The translations under genes were made by a program, and so were the position numbers. DNA of 64,000 nucleotides. Source: Peptacetobacter sp900539645 (GTDB lineage Bacteria; Bacillota; Clostridia; Peptostreptococcales; Peptostreptococcaceae). Position 1 is the first letter of the stretch, and each line of letters starts with the position of its first letter. The notes under the pieces were generated by a model that was given only the letters and a program-made list of their open reading frames with translations, did not search any database and was not told where the DNA came from. The DNA lies in assembly GCF_047807365.1 (NCBI RefSeq), contig NZ_JBLOUI010000004.1:1-64000 (forward strand), given 5' to 3'. Positions 54,724 through 62,467 of this stretch are shown in pieces.

Positions 54724-56052
54724 ATGGCAGATATAACCAGAATACCACCTCACAGCGTCGAATCAGAGCAGTCTATTCTAGGTTCAATCCTGCTTGATAA
54801 AGACGCTATAATAACAGTAGCAGAGACAATTACTCCGACAGATTTCTATAAAGATGCGCATAGAATTATCTATGAGAGTATGATGGCTCTGAACAATAAG
54901 AATGAACCTATTGATATGGTAACACTAACGGATGAGCTTAGAAAAAGAGGATATCTAGACGATATAGGTGGTGTAACATACCTTACAAGCTTGTCTACAA
55001 TAGTTCCTACAACATCAAATGTAAAATACTATGCAGATATAGTAAAAGAAAAATCAGTACTTAGACAGCTTATTAAAGCATCAAATGACATAATCAACTT
55101 AGGATATGGAAGTGGAGAAAGCGCTGAGAATGTACTAGATTTTGCAGAAAAGAAAATATTTGATATTTCTCAGGAAAGAACAAATGACGATTTTAAACCT
55201 ATAAACCAAGTTCTTATGGATACATATGATATGATAGAGTCTATATATTCTAACAAGAGCGATGTAATAGGAGTAACTACAGGGTTTAAGGACTTAAATA
55301 AAAAGATAAATGGACTACAGAGAACAGACTTAATACTAGTGGCAGCAAGACCTGCTATGGGTAAAACAGCATTTGCGCTTAACTTAGTTCAAAACGCTGC
55401 TATAAAAGGAAATGCTTCAGTTGCAGTATTTAGTTTGGAAATGTCTAAGGAGCAGCTTGCTCAGAGAATGATTGCAGCTCAATCAAATGTAGAGCTTAAG
55501 AAAATGAAAACAGGTACATTAAACGATGCGGATTGGCCTAGGATAATAAGTGCTATGGCAGTTATGTCAGATGCAAAAATATTTATAGACGATACTCCAG
55601 GTATAAAGATAAATGAGCTTAGATCTAAATGTAGAAAGCTAAAAATGGAACAGGGACTAGATTTAGTTATGATAGACTACCTTCAGCTTATGGAAAGTGA
55701 TTCTAAGAATGAAAGTAGACAGCAAGAAATATCAAAAATATCTAGATCGCTAAAAATATTAGCAAAAGAACTAGACTGCCCTGTTGTTGCATTATCTCAG
55801 TTATCGAGAGCACCAGAGCAGAGAGCAGATCATAGACCTGTACTTTCAGATTTAAGGGAATCTGGAGCTATAGAACAGGATGCAGATATAGTAATGTTCC
55901 TTTACAGAGATGAATATTATCATTCAGATTCAGAAAAAAAAGACCTAGCCGAAATAATAATTGCTAAAAATAGACACGGAGAAACAGGTTCAGTTGAGCT
56001 TGTTTGGATGGGTTCTATACAGCGTTTTGGTGATAAAGTTAAAGATTTATAA
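54724..56052 (+). CDS. dnaB: Replicative DNA helicase DnaB
   Basis: A 442-residue RecA-type helicase (DnaC in Bacillus naming): N-terminal primase-interacting domain (RIPPHSVESEQSILGSILLD), Walker A ARPAMGKTAFALN, Walker B LVMIDYLQLM and the C-terminal DNA-binding GAIEQDADIVMFLYR. It is loaded by the DnaI/DnaD pair encoded convergently at 57657-59765. The gene order rplI-dnaB is conserved. No intein is present. Confidence 0.97.
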   Translation: MADITRIPPHSVESEQSILGSILLDKDAIITVAETITPTDFYKDAHRIIYESMMALNNKNEPIDMVTLTDELRKRGYLDDIGGVTYLTSLSTIVPTTSNVKYYADIVKEKSVLRQLIKASNDIINLGYGSGESAENVLDFAEKKIFDISQERTNDDFKPINQVLMDTYDMIESIYSNKSDVIGVTTGFKDLNKKINGLQRTDLILVAARPAMGKTAFALNLVQNAAIKGNASVAVFSLEMSKEQLAQRMIAAQSNVELKKMKTGTLNDADWPRIISAMAVMSDAKIFIDDTPGIKINELRSKCRKLKMEQGLDLVMIDYLQLMESDSKNESRQQEISKISRSLKILAKELDCPVVALSQLSRAPEQRADHRPVLSDLRESGAIEQDADIVMFLYRDEYYHSDSEKKDLAEIIIAKNRHGETGSVELVWMGSIQRFGDKVKDL

Positions 56053-56058
56053 AGTTTT

Positions 56059-56110
56059 ATATCCACAGAATATAGGTTCGAAAGCCTTGAATTCTGTGGA
56101 TATTTTTATA
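56059..56110 (+). terminator. dnaB terminator built from DnaA-box-like arms
   Basis: Perfect 13-bp stem ATATCCACAGAAT/ATTCTGTGGATAT (56059-56071 and 56091-56103), 19-nt loop and TTTTTATA tail. Each arm contains ATATCCACA, one mismatch from a DnaA box. Confidence 0.8.
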
Positions 56111-56146
56111 TATTTTTTAAAAAGTGTTGAAAAATAAACAAATAAG

Positions 56147-56217
56147 ATATCAACAATATCCACAAGTTAATTGTTGATAACTGTTGATAACTTTTTTGCA
56201 TAAATTTATGCAAAAAA
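56147..56217. repeat. DnaA-box-like repeat cluster and AT palindrome
   Basis: ATATCAACA 56147-56155, ATATCCACA 56156-56164, TGTTGATAA 56172-56180 and 56182-56190: the same two site types as in oriC, packed into 44 bp. They are followed by a perfect 26-bp palindrome with arms TTTTTTGCATAAA (56192-56217). No gene is present. Confidence 0.6.
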
Positions 56218-56231
56218 AATTAAAAAAAGTG

Positions 56232-56260
56232 TTGACGAGAAGGCACATTCTAGATATAAT
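56232..56260 (+). promoter_or_regulatory. tRNA operon promoter
   Basis: TTGACG (56232-56237), 17 bp, TATAAT (56255-56260), about 50 nt before tRNA-Lys and directly downstream of the DnaA-box-like cluster. Confidence 0.85.
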
Positions 56261-56312
56261 ATTACTTGTGGTTGAGGGGAACACATTAAAAACATTCAAA
56301 AATACAGAATGT

Positions 56313-56388
56313 GGTCTATTAGCTCAGTCGGTAGAGCACTTGACTTTTAATCAAGGTGTCCCGCGTTCGAATCGCGGATAGATCACCA
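56313..56388 (+). tRNA. tRNA-Lys (TTT anticodon)
   Basis: A 76-nt cloverleaf with encoded CCA: TAGCTCAG D arm, anticodon loop CTTTTAA, T arm GCGTTCGAATCGC. First of four tRNAs. Confidence 0.96.
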
Positions 56389-56394
56389 TCTTCT

Positions 56395-56469
56395 GGCCCG
56401 TTGGTCAAGCGGTTAAGACACCACCCTTTCACGGTGGTAACAGGAGTTCGATTCTCCTACGGGTCACCA
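56395..56469 (+). tRNA. tRNA-Glu (TTC anticodon)
   Basis: A 75-nt cloverleaf with CCA: acceptor GGCCCGT/ACGGGTC, anticodon loop CTTTCAC, T arm GAGTTCGATTCTC. Confidence 0.96.
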
Positions 56470-56495
56470 TCTTTTTTATTAATAATTTTTAGTGT

Positions 56496-56571
56496 GGGGT
56501 TATAGCTCAGCTGGGAGAGCATCTGCCTTACAAGCAGGGGGTCACAGGTTCGAGCCCTGTTAACCCCACCA
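56496..56571 (+). tRNA. tRNA-Val (TAC anticodon)
   Basis: A 76-nt cloverleaf with CCA: acceptor GGGGTTA/TAACCCC, anticodon loop CTTACAA, T arm CAGGTTCGAGCCCTG. Confidence 0.96.
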
Positions 56572-56585
56572 TTAAAACTGAACAC

Positions 56586-56661
56586 GCTGGTGTGGCTCAA
56601 TTGGCAGAGCAGCTGACTTGTAATCAGCAGGTTGTAGGTTCGATTCCTATCACCAGCTCCA
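56586..56661 (+). tRNA. tRNA-Thr (TGT anticodon)
   Basis: A 76-nt cloverleaf with CCA: acceptor GCTGGTG/CACCAGC, anticodon loop CTTGTAA, T arm TAGGTTCGATTCCTA. Confidence 0.96.
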
Positions 56662-56671
56662 TATATACTTT

Positions 56672-56704
56672 AAATCTGGATTTTATAAACCGGATTTTTT
56701 TTTA
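56672..56704 (+). terminator. tRNA operon terminator
   Basis: Stem AATCTGG/CCGGATT (one G-T pair) followed by nine Ts. Confidence 0.8.
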
Positions 56705-56779
56705 CTTATTTTTATAATAAAAGTTGTTTCAAAAGATTTATTTTTATTGTAAAAAGTAAATGTAGACTCATTCTATAAA

Positions 56780-56818
56780 TGAAGGACATCGTATTAATGC
56801 GGTGTCCTTATTTTTTAT
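56780..56818 (+). terminator. Orphan terminator hairpin before the UPF0173 gene
   Basis: Stem AAGGACATCG/CGGTGTCCTT (one G-T pair) with ATTTTTTA tail. No gene lies between it and the tRNA terminator, so it is either a backup terminator or the end of a short transcript from 56706-56780. Confidence 0.6.
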
Positions 56819-56857
56819 GATATAATATAAAAAAATAAAGGATTGGAGAGTGTAAAA

Positions 56858-57535
56858 ATGAAAGTTACATTTTTAGGACATTCAGTTGTATTGATAGAAA
56901 ATAGAAATTTTAAAGCAATTATAGATCCATTTATAAGTGGAAATGGGCTATGTCCAATAAAAGCTGATGAATTAGATGGATTAACTCATATATTCATAAC
57001 ACATGGACATTCAGACCATATGGGAGACTGTATAGAGCTTGCTAAAAAATGTAGAGCTACAGTAATAGCTAACCATGAGATAGCACACTACTTAACTAAA
57101 AAAGAAGTAGAAGTACATTCTATGCATATAGGTGGTAAATTTATATTTGATTTTGGAAGTGTAAAAATGACCCCAGCACTTCATGGTTCAGGAATAGAAG
57201 ACGGAGACGAGATGCTTTACGGTGGAAATCCGTGTGGATTCCTGATAGAAATTGATGGCAAGAAATTATATCATGCTGGAGATACAGGTCTTACAATGGA
57301 TATGAGACTTCTTGAAGATGAGCATATAGATTTAGCATTTCTTCCAATAGGTGGTAATTTTACAATGGATGTAAAAGATGCAGCAAGAGCTTGTGAATTT
57401 ATTAAACCTGATAGAGTAGTACCTATGCACTACGATACTTTTGATTTAATAAAAGCAGATCCTAATAAATTTAAAAAGAGAGCAGAGTATGCAGAAGTAG
57501 TTATATTAAATCCCGGAGATGCAGTAGAATTATAA
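56858..57535 (+). CDS. UPF0173 metal-dependent hydrolase (metallo-beta-lactamase fold)
   Basis: A 225-residue metallo-hydrolase: MKVTFLGHSVV start, the metal motif THGHSDHMGD, and later metal ligands in HAGDTGLTMDM and VPMHYDTF. UPF0173 members resemble UlaG/RNase Z-like enzymes; the substrate is not known. Start at ATG 56858 with TTGGAGAG upstream; the upstream TTG belongs to that site. An extended -10 (TGATATAAT, about 56818) partly overlaps the preceding terminator. Confidence 0.9.
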   Translation: MKVTFLGHSVVLIENRNFKAIIDPFISGNGLCPIKADELDGLTHIFITHGHSDHMGDCIELAKKCRATVIANHEIAHYLTKKEVEVHSMHIGGKFIFDFGSVKMTPALHGSGIEDGDEMLYGGNPCGFLIEIDGKKLYHAGDTGLTMDMRLLEDEHIDLAFLPIGGNFTMDVKDAARACEFIKPDRVVPMHYDTFDLIKADPNKFKKRAEYAEVVILNPGDAVEL

Positions 57536-57605
57536 TTTTAGTGAAAATATATTAAAAGTATAAAATTAATATTAATTTAAATATAAAATTCAAATAAAGA
57601 TAAAT

Positions 57606-57641
57606 AAAAAGCTGTCGATATTATTGACAGCTTTTTTTGAA
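57606..57641. terminator. Bidirectional terminator between the UPF0173 and DnaI-like genes
   Basis: Stem AAAGCTGTC/GACAGCTTT with an 8-nt loop and A-/T-runs on both sides. Confidence 0.88.
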
Positions 57642-57656
57642 ATATTTCATCAGTAA

Positions 57657-58643
57657 TTATACTTCCCATCTTAAATCATGACCTAAAAATTCTAATATTC
57701 TAAAGTTACCTACTATTCTAGAGAAAGTCCTCTGAGAATATAACTCAACTATTTTACTAGAGTCCAAATTTGTAGATATGATAATCTTCTTGCCGGCAAG
57801 AAGTCTAGTATTTACTATATTAAAAATTTCTCCACTAGAGAATGAGTTGTTTAACTCTGTACCTAAATCGTCGATAATCAATAAATCACAGTCGAAAAGA
57901 TTTTTGTAGTTCTCGTCATTGATTCTAGAATCCTCATCTTTTCTAAATTTATAGTTCTCTAAAATCTCAAGTATTCTAAATGCAGTCTGATATATAACAC
58001 TATAGCCTTGGTCTAGTAAAGCTTTGGCGATACAGTTGCACATGTAAGTTTTTCCAAGTCCTGTCGCACCGTGGAAAAATAGATTTGAGTTATTATCCTG
58101 AGCAAACTCGCTTACAAAAGAGTCACAAACAGATAAAATCTTTAGTATATTTTGCTTTGGAGATATATTCTTTCCTTCAATTATCTCATCAGAGAATATA
58201 CTCAAATCAAAGTTTTCAAAGTTTTCTTTTTCTAAAACTCTACTTAAATTTGACATTTTATAGGCTTCGTTTATTATTGCCTGTTTAAGACAAGTACATT
58301 TCTTACCTCCACCTAAAAATCCGGTATCCTTACATTTTGGACAGCTGTACTGCATTTCAAGGTAGTTTTCTGGTATTCCATTTTCGGCTAAAATCTGTTT
58401 TTTTCGATTAACAAGTTCTTCCATTTCACGCTTACATTCATAGACGATTTCTTCTCTTGCCTTAGTGTCTTTTAAAACAGCCTTTGTAAGTCTAAGACCA
58501 GACATGGAAATTTCATCATCTATTTTCTTTATTTCAGGAAGAGATTCATAAATAGACTGTTTTCTTTTTTCTAGTTTTTCTTCATTATCATCTCTTTTTC
58601 TTTGATATTTTAAGAGAATATCTCTAATTTTTTCCTCTTTCAT
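57657..58643 (-). CDS. DnaI/DnaC-like helicase loader ATPase
   Basis: A 328-residue AAA+ protein: N-terminal helical part, a zinc-binding segment (CPKCKDTGFLGGGKKCTCL, about residues 100-118) typical of DnaI, Walker A GATGLGKTYMCN (about 192) and Walker B DLLIIDDLGTEL. It loads DnaB helicase on single strands at the origin. It forms an operon with the DnaD-like gene 27 nt upstream and faces the replication direction. Confidence 0.92.
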   Translation of the reverse strand: MKEEKIRDILLKYQRKRDDNEEKLEKRKQSIYESLPEIKKIDDEISMSGLRLTKAVLKDTKAREEIVYECKREMEELVNRKKQILAENGIPENYLEMQYSCPKCKDTGFLGGGKKCTCLKQAIINEAYKMSNLSRVLEKENFENFDLSIFSDEIIEGKNISPKQNILKILSVCDSFVSEFAQDNNSNLFFHGATGLGKTYMCNCIAKALLDQGYSVIYQTAFRILEILENYKFRKDEDSRINDENYKNLFDCDLLIIDDLGTELNNSFSSGEIFNIVNTRLLAGKKIIISTNLDSSKIVELYSQRTFSRIVGNFRILEFLGHDLRWEV

Positions 58644-58670
58644 ACAAATTCATCCTTTCTAAAGATAAAG

Positions 58671-59765
58671 CTACTTAAACTTCTTCTCCTGGCTTTTTCT
58701 AATTTTCTCTTCAAGTTGCTCAGGAGTATATTTAGTAACTGTTTCTTCAAAGTTTTTAAATTTATTATAACTTGTAGGAGCTTTTGATGTAGTTTTAGCA
58801 TATGAGCGAGTGATCTTTTTGCTATTTTGCTCCTTTTGTTTTTCTAGTTCTTTTTCTTTTTCCTTCCGCTTAAACTCTTCAACGGCTTTAAGCTCAGCAA
58901 GGGTGTGGATTTCTTCATTTGCCCAGTTTTTGACTATTCCATTGACATAAGATATTGAAGGAGTTGATATATTTTTACATTTTGAACAAGCTTCTAAAAC
59001 TAGCTCGATATCAGCATTATAAACATCAAACCAAGTATCCATAGCCTCTTTTTCAGCACGAGTAGGTTCTCTTCTAAATCCAAGCTCATTGAAAACAATA
59101 CGATACATTGAATATCTCTGACTTCTCTCAGCAAAACTGTCCTCAACATCCTTAACTGTATAAAGATTAGAATCGTACCAATTTCTAATAATAGCTTCAA
59201 CATATTTTAATGGTTTAACAGCACCAGTCTGATCTTTTGCGTGCTGATATGCACATATAATCATATCATCACTCATATTATACTTATCCATAATTTCCAT
59301 TATAGATATTTTTTCTGTAGCTTCTAAATATCTACCTATAATTTTGTTTATCTCATTAAACATTTTACGTACTTTAGGATTTGAATTTCTATCTACTACA
59401 CCATCTGCACTAGATGAAACAGATTCCTTTGGTTTAGACGTATTTCTTAGATAAAGAGCATCCAAATCCATAAACTCTACAGAAAAATTAAACTCATCGT
59501 CCAAATCTTCAGAGTGTATCTTTATAAGCCCTGCACTTTCCCAAAATTTCCAAGCATTGACTACATCAGAAAGTGGGATGTTTAGATTTTGGGCGATTGA
59601 TGAATTGTCAAAACGTGGATTAGAGTGGATGTCTGTGGCCATTCTATAACCAAGTAAATATACCTTAACAGCTAATCCATCAGCCATCGGCATAAATATA
59701 TCGATAAAAACATTGGATATTATAGTTGATCCAAAGTTAGTTGCATTTTCTTCTATAAAAAACAT
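58671..59765 (-). CDS. DnaD/DnaB-like primosome protein
   Basis: A 364-residue protein with an N-terminal winged helix (NIPLSDVVNAWKFWESAGL), then two DnaB_2/DnaD domains: about 130-205 (YVEAIIRNWYDSNLYT) and about 215-300 (YVNGIVKNWANEEIHT), and a basic, Glu/Lys-rich tail. The YxxxIxxxW motif in each marks the ssDNA-binding DnaD fold. It works with DnaI in loading DnaB. RBS GAGGTGAT. Confidence 0.9.
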   Translation of the reverse strand: MFFIEENATNFGSTIISNVFIDIFMPMADGLAVKVYLLGYRMATDIHSNPRFDNSSIAQNLNIPLSDVVNAWKFWESAGLIKIHSEDLDDEFNFSVEFMDLDALYLRNTSKPKESVSSSADGVVDRNSNPKVRKMFNEINKIIGRYLEATEKISIMEIMDKYNMSDDMIICAYQHAKDQTGAVKPLKYVEAIIRNWYDSNLYTVKDVEDSFAERSQRYSMYRIVFNELGFRREPTRAEKEAMDTWFDVYNADIELVLEACSKCKNISTPSISYVNGIVKNWANEEIHTLAELKAVEEFKRKEKEKELEKQKEQNSKKITRSYAKTTSKAPTSYNKFKNFEETVTKYTPEQLEEKIRKSQEKKFK

Positions 59766-59886
59766 TACATCACCTCAAGAATAATTATATCATACAAAAA
59801 AGAAACGCATAGAATAATGTTAACTGGAAATAATAAAAAATATTGAAGTTTTACAAACTTAAAATGTAAATAAAAAATTATATTTT

Positions 59887-59954
59887 GCAAGTTATACCAA
59901 CAAAATAGCAAGCTGTACCAAGTGTATTGTTTTTAAAAATATATGGAATATAAT
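59887..59954 (+). promoter_or_regulatory. Promoter with two-turn direct repeat upstream of the membrane-protein genes
   Basis: GCAAGTTATACCAA (59887-59900) and GCAAGCTGTACCAA (59908-59921) agree at 12 of 14 positions and start 21 bp apart. The -35 TTGTTT (59927-59932), 16 bp, TATAAT (59949-59954) follow at once. This is the layout of activator-dependent promoters of LytTR-type (AgrA/ComE) regulators. An AgrC-type kinase lies at 63071. Confidence 0.55.
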
Positions 59955-59994
59955 GAAATTAAAGAAGGAGATAAATACATAGGGGGTGTAGAAA

Positions 59995-60378
59995 ATGAAG
60001 GAAAGAAGAAAAATAGATTTATTCGGAGCAATGACAATGTTGGTAATTTCTATGGTTGCATTCTATTTGAAGAATAAACTAGGAGTAGAAATGACAGGAT
60101 TATCTTTACAAAGTTTTGTATACATAGGAATAGGATTATTTATTTTAGGATTAATCTACACAATAATGGAAACAAAGATGCAACTTCCTTATTTCTATGG
60201 TAAATGCCAAAGTGGTGGTTCTAATGCCAATTCATTTGTAGTCATGGGTATTGGAGCAGGATTTATAGGAAGCAGTATAGCAAGTGCAGTTGTTATAACT
60301 CTTGTTCTTATAGCTGTAGCTGTAGCGATTAGAATGTTTATGGATAAGAGATACAAAGAAAAGAATGAAATAGAGTAA
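59995..60378 (+). CDS. Small membrane protein of unknown function
   Basis: A 127-residue protein, no family recognised. Three hydrophobic segments (about 10-25, 38-57 and 80-115), a short hydrophilic loop with PYFYGKCQSGGSNANSF and a charged C-terminus (DKRYKEKNEIE). The loop and the following segment resemble residues 32-55 of the protein at 60886. RBS GGGGGTG. It is 26 nt upstream of the NfeD-like gene and under the direct-repeat promoter. Confidence 0.6.
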   Translation: MKERRKIDLFGAMTMLVISMVAFYLKNKLGVEMTGLSLQSFVYIGIGLFILGLIYTIMETKMQLPYFYGKCQSGGSNANSFVVMGIGAGFIGSSIASAVVITLVLIAVAVAIRMFMDKRYKEKNEIE

Positions 60379-60404
60379 AAAATTATATAGTGTGGTGATA
60401 TATT

Positions 60405-60707
60405 ATGCCAGAATCAGTAGTAGAAATTTTTAGAACGTGTCTAGGATTTTTCTTAGTGGGATTGCCTTTGATTTTAATAAGTGTAATACTTCAGGCAATA
60501 GTACTCGTACACCTAAAGAAAAAAGCAAAACATTTCATAGGAAAAGAAGGAAAGGCTACAACAGATATTAAGAGAAAACGCAATGGATTTGCAGATTTTA
60601 ATGGCAAGAAAACGAAAGTATACGCAGAAATGGATATACAAGCAGGTGAAATGGTGTATGTATCGGATGTCGAGGGGAATATTACTAAGGTCAAAAAATT
60701 GAAATAA
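60405..60707 (+). CDS. Short membrane protein with NfeD-like C-terminal domain
   Basis: A 100-residue protein: one or two N-terminal hydrophobic segments (about 9-32), KKKAKHFIGKEGKA and an OB-fold-like C-terminus (GFADFNGKKTKVYAEMDIQA, GEMVYVSDVEGN) that resembles the NfeD C-terminal domain. NfeD proteins partner membrane stomatins or proteases. It is collinear with the 152-residue protein at 60886 except that about 50 residues are missing at its residue 18/19. Function unknown. Confidence 0.65.
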   Translation: MPESVVEIFRTCLGFFLVGLPLILISVILQAIVLVHLKKKAKHFIGKEGKATTDIKRKRNGFADFNGKKTKVYAEMDIQAGEMVYVSDVEGNITKVKKLK

Positions 60708-60728
60708 AAATGTGTTGTTATATTTTGA

Positions 60729-60787
60729 AAAGTACCTATAGAGTAGATAATTATAAATATGTCTATATCTGTAGGTGCTTTTTTGTA
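60729..60787 (+). terminator. Terminator between the two NfeD-like genes
   Basis: Stem AAGTACCTA/TAGGTGCTT (one G-T pair) with a large loop and TTTTTT tail. Confidence 0.65.
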
Positions 60788-60826
60788 TGAATTTAAAAGA
60801 ACTGAGATTAATTTTTTAGAAACATA

Positions 60827-60854
60827 TTAACTATAGTAACTGATGTTATATAAT
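60827..60854 (+). promoter_or_regulatory. Promoter of the second NfeD-like gene
   Basis: TTAACT (60827-60832), 16 bp, TATAAT (60849-60854). The direct repeats of the first promoter are absent. Confidence 0.5.
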
Positions 60855-60885
60855 TAAGTTAATAAATGGAGTGAGGTGAAACACT

Positions 60886-61344
60886 ATGCAGGAATCAATA
60901 ACGGAAATAATTAGAGTATGCGTAGGTTCTTTTTTAGTAATATATGGATACATTATGTCGATAATAGAGAGGTATTTAGGGATGCCATTTTTTGGATCAA
61001 GATATCAACCAAAAGGAGTAATTAATGGATTTGTTGCTACACTTGCTGGTGCAGTTTTAATGTCTATAACCGTTCAGAGATTTTTCTTAATAGGCTTACC
61101 TTTAATTGTGATAAATGGGCTACTTCAAAAGATAATACACGAGCATTTAAAAAAGAAAGCAAAACACTTTATCGGAAAAGAGGGAAAAGCTATAACAGAT
61201 ATGAAGAGAAAGTGCAAGGGATTTGTAGATTTCAATGGAGAAAGGGCGAAAGTTTTTCCAGAGGAAGAGGATATACAAGTAGGTGAAATGGTATATGTAT
61301 CGGATGTAGATGGAAGTATGATTATGGTTAGAAAATTAAAATAA
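60886..61344 (+). CDS. Membrane protein with NfeD-like C-terminal domain (longer paralogue)
   Basis: A 152-residue paralogue of the 100-residue protein. Residues 1-18 (MQESITEIIRVCVGSFLV) and from 70 on (GLPLIVINGLLQKI, KKKAKHFIGKEGKAITDMKR, VGEMVYVSDVDGS) align with that protein. Residues 19-69 are an extra membrane hairpin containing MPFFGSRYQPKGVINGFVAT, similar to part of the protein at 59995. The C-terminal domain resembles NfeD. Own promoter; RBS GAGGTGA. Function unknown. Confidence 0.65.
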   Translation: MQESITEIIRVCVGSFLVIYGYIMSIIERYLGMPFFGSRYQPKGVINGFVATLAGAVLMSITVQRFFLIGLPLIVINGLLQKIIHEHLKKKAKHFIGKEGKAITDMKRKCKGFVDFNGERAKVFPEEEDIQVGEMVYVSDVDGSMIMVRKLK

Positions 61345-61469
61345 AGAATCAATAAAAAAGTTATTATTACAAGTATAGAAGATTAATAAATAGTAAATAG
61401 TATAGTTAGAAAGGTTTTGTTACTATTGTATCTATAGAAATTCTAATACTGGTAATAATTTCATAAATA

Positions 61470-61499
61470 TTGACTTCTAAACTAATAATATTCTAAAAT
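61470..61499 (+). promoter_or_regulatory. Promoter of the toxin-antitoxin operon
   Basis: TTGACT (61470-61475), 18 bp, TAAAAT (61494-61499), about 27 bp before the antitoxin start, so the leader is very short. Confidence 0.55.
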
Positions 61500-61525
61500 A
61501 AAGGTAAAATAGGAGGTGCATGTAT

Positions 61526-62035
61526 ATGGATAGTATAGTAGATATTGCAAAGTATCTTATAGATAGATATAAAATGGTATCTAAAGAAGATAATATAATT
61601 GACGAAATGAAGCTTCATAAACTACTTTATTTTGCACAGAGAGAGTCTTTTGCTATTAATAATGAGCCTTTATTTTTAGGAAAATTTGAAGGGTGGAAAT
61701 ATGGTCCTGTTTCTAGGGATGTAAGGACCTATTATAAAGAATTAAAGAGTGGGATATTAATAGAAACTAAAGAAATATCTGAGGCTAGTAAATATATAAT
61801 AAATAATATAGTTGAAGAATATGGGGCTATGGCAGCTTGGAAGTTGAGTGATTTATCACATAAGGAAAAATCATGGCTTAATTCGAGAGAAGGATTATCT
61901 GAAGGAGAAAATGGAGATATAGAATTAAAACTTGAAGATATAAAATTAGATTCTGAAAAAGTAAGACCATATGATTATGTGTGGGATATGTACTATGATG
62001 AGTTTGAAGACTATGTTGAAGGTGACGAATATTAA
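61526..62035 (+). CDS. Panacea (DUF4065/SocA-like) antitoxin
   Basis: A 169-residue protein with the Panacea/SocA-like domain: IDEMKLHKLLYFAQRESF (about 26-43), LFLGKFEGWKYGPVSRDV (about 49-66) and LSDLSHKEKSWLNSR, plus an acidic C-terminal tail. Panacea domains are antitoxins that pair with many unrelated toxins. Here the partner is the PemK-like protein starting 2 nt after the stop. Start at ATG 61526, nine bases after AGGAGG; the ATG at 61520 is too close to that site. Confidence 0.85.
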   Translation: MDSIVDIAKYLIDRYKMVSKEDNIIDEMKLHKLLYFAQRESFAINNEPLFLGKFEGWKYGPVSRDVRTYYKELKSGILIETKEISEASKYIINNIVEEYGAMAAWKLSDLSHKEKSWLNSREGLSEGENGDIELKLEDIKLDSEKVRPYDYVWDMYYDEFEDYVEGDEY

Positions 62036-62037
62036 TA

Positions 62038-62412
62038 ATGATTGGTAAAATATGTACTATATTGTCTCCGTTTTATGACAGTAAGAATCAGAAAAAAGCC
62101 TTTAAAAAAAGACCTGCGTTAGTTATAGCAGGGCCAAGAAATAATGATTACATAATATTACCAGTATCATCAGTTTCTAAAAAGGAAAATTTGGATAATG
62201 AGTATGATATAAAGATAGATCCAGAAAAATATCCAGATTTGAAACTAAAAAAAGTTTCGTATATAAGAACACATAAACAAACTATTGTTCATAGAGCGGA
62301 AATATTAGGTACAATAAGTTCGTTAAAAGAAGATTATAAGGACTTATATGAAAAAGTAATAGAAACCTGGTCAGAATTTCAGTATGAAGTTCTAAATGAA
62401 AGTTTAAAATAA
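62038..62412 (+). CDS. PemK/MazF-like toxin
   Basis: A 124-residue PemK/MazF-fold protein: early GKICTILSPF strand, KKRPALVIAGPRNNDYIILP (the RPxLVI strand of the fold) and the conserved SYIRTHKQTIVHR region, then a C-terminal helix. Members cleave mRNA or rRNA at short sequences as single-strand endoribonucleases. With the antitoxin 2 nt upstream it forms a type II module. Which RNA site it cuts cannot be read from sequence. Confidence 0.85.
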   Translation: MIGKICTILSPFYDSKNQKKAFKKRPALVIAGPRNNDYIILPVSSVSKKENLDNEYDIKIDPEKYPDLKLKKVSYIRTHKQTIVHRAEILGTISSLKEDYKDLYEKVIETWSEFQYEVLNESLK

Positions 62413-62416
62413 AGAA

Positions 62417-62467
62417 GGTGTCATTGTATAGATTTAAAATCTGTATAATGACACCATTTATTTTTTT
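62417..62467. terminator. Bidirectional terminator between the toxin gene and lepB
   Basis: Long stem GGTGTCATTGTATAGATT with AATCTGTATAATGACACC (nearly perfect, 62417-62452 region) and a T-rich tail; the genes converge. Confidence 0.9.

Noticed and set aside
56184..56381. 65-codon frame running into tRNA-Lys
   Set aside because: It crosses the tRNA promoter and most of the tRNA; no ribosome site.
56843..56857. TTG start for the UPF0173 gene
   Set aside because: The TTGGAGAG segment is the ribosome site for the ATG at 56858, which gives the usual family N-terminus.
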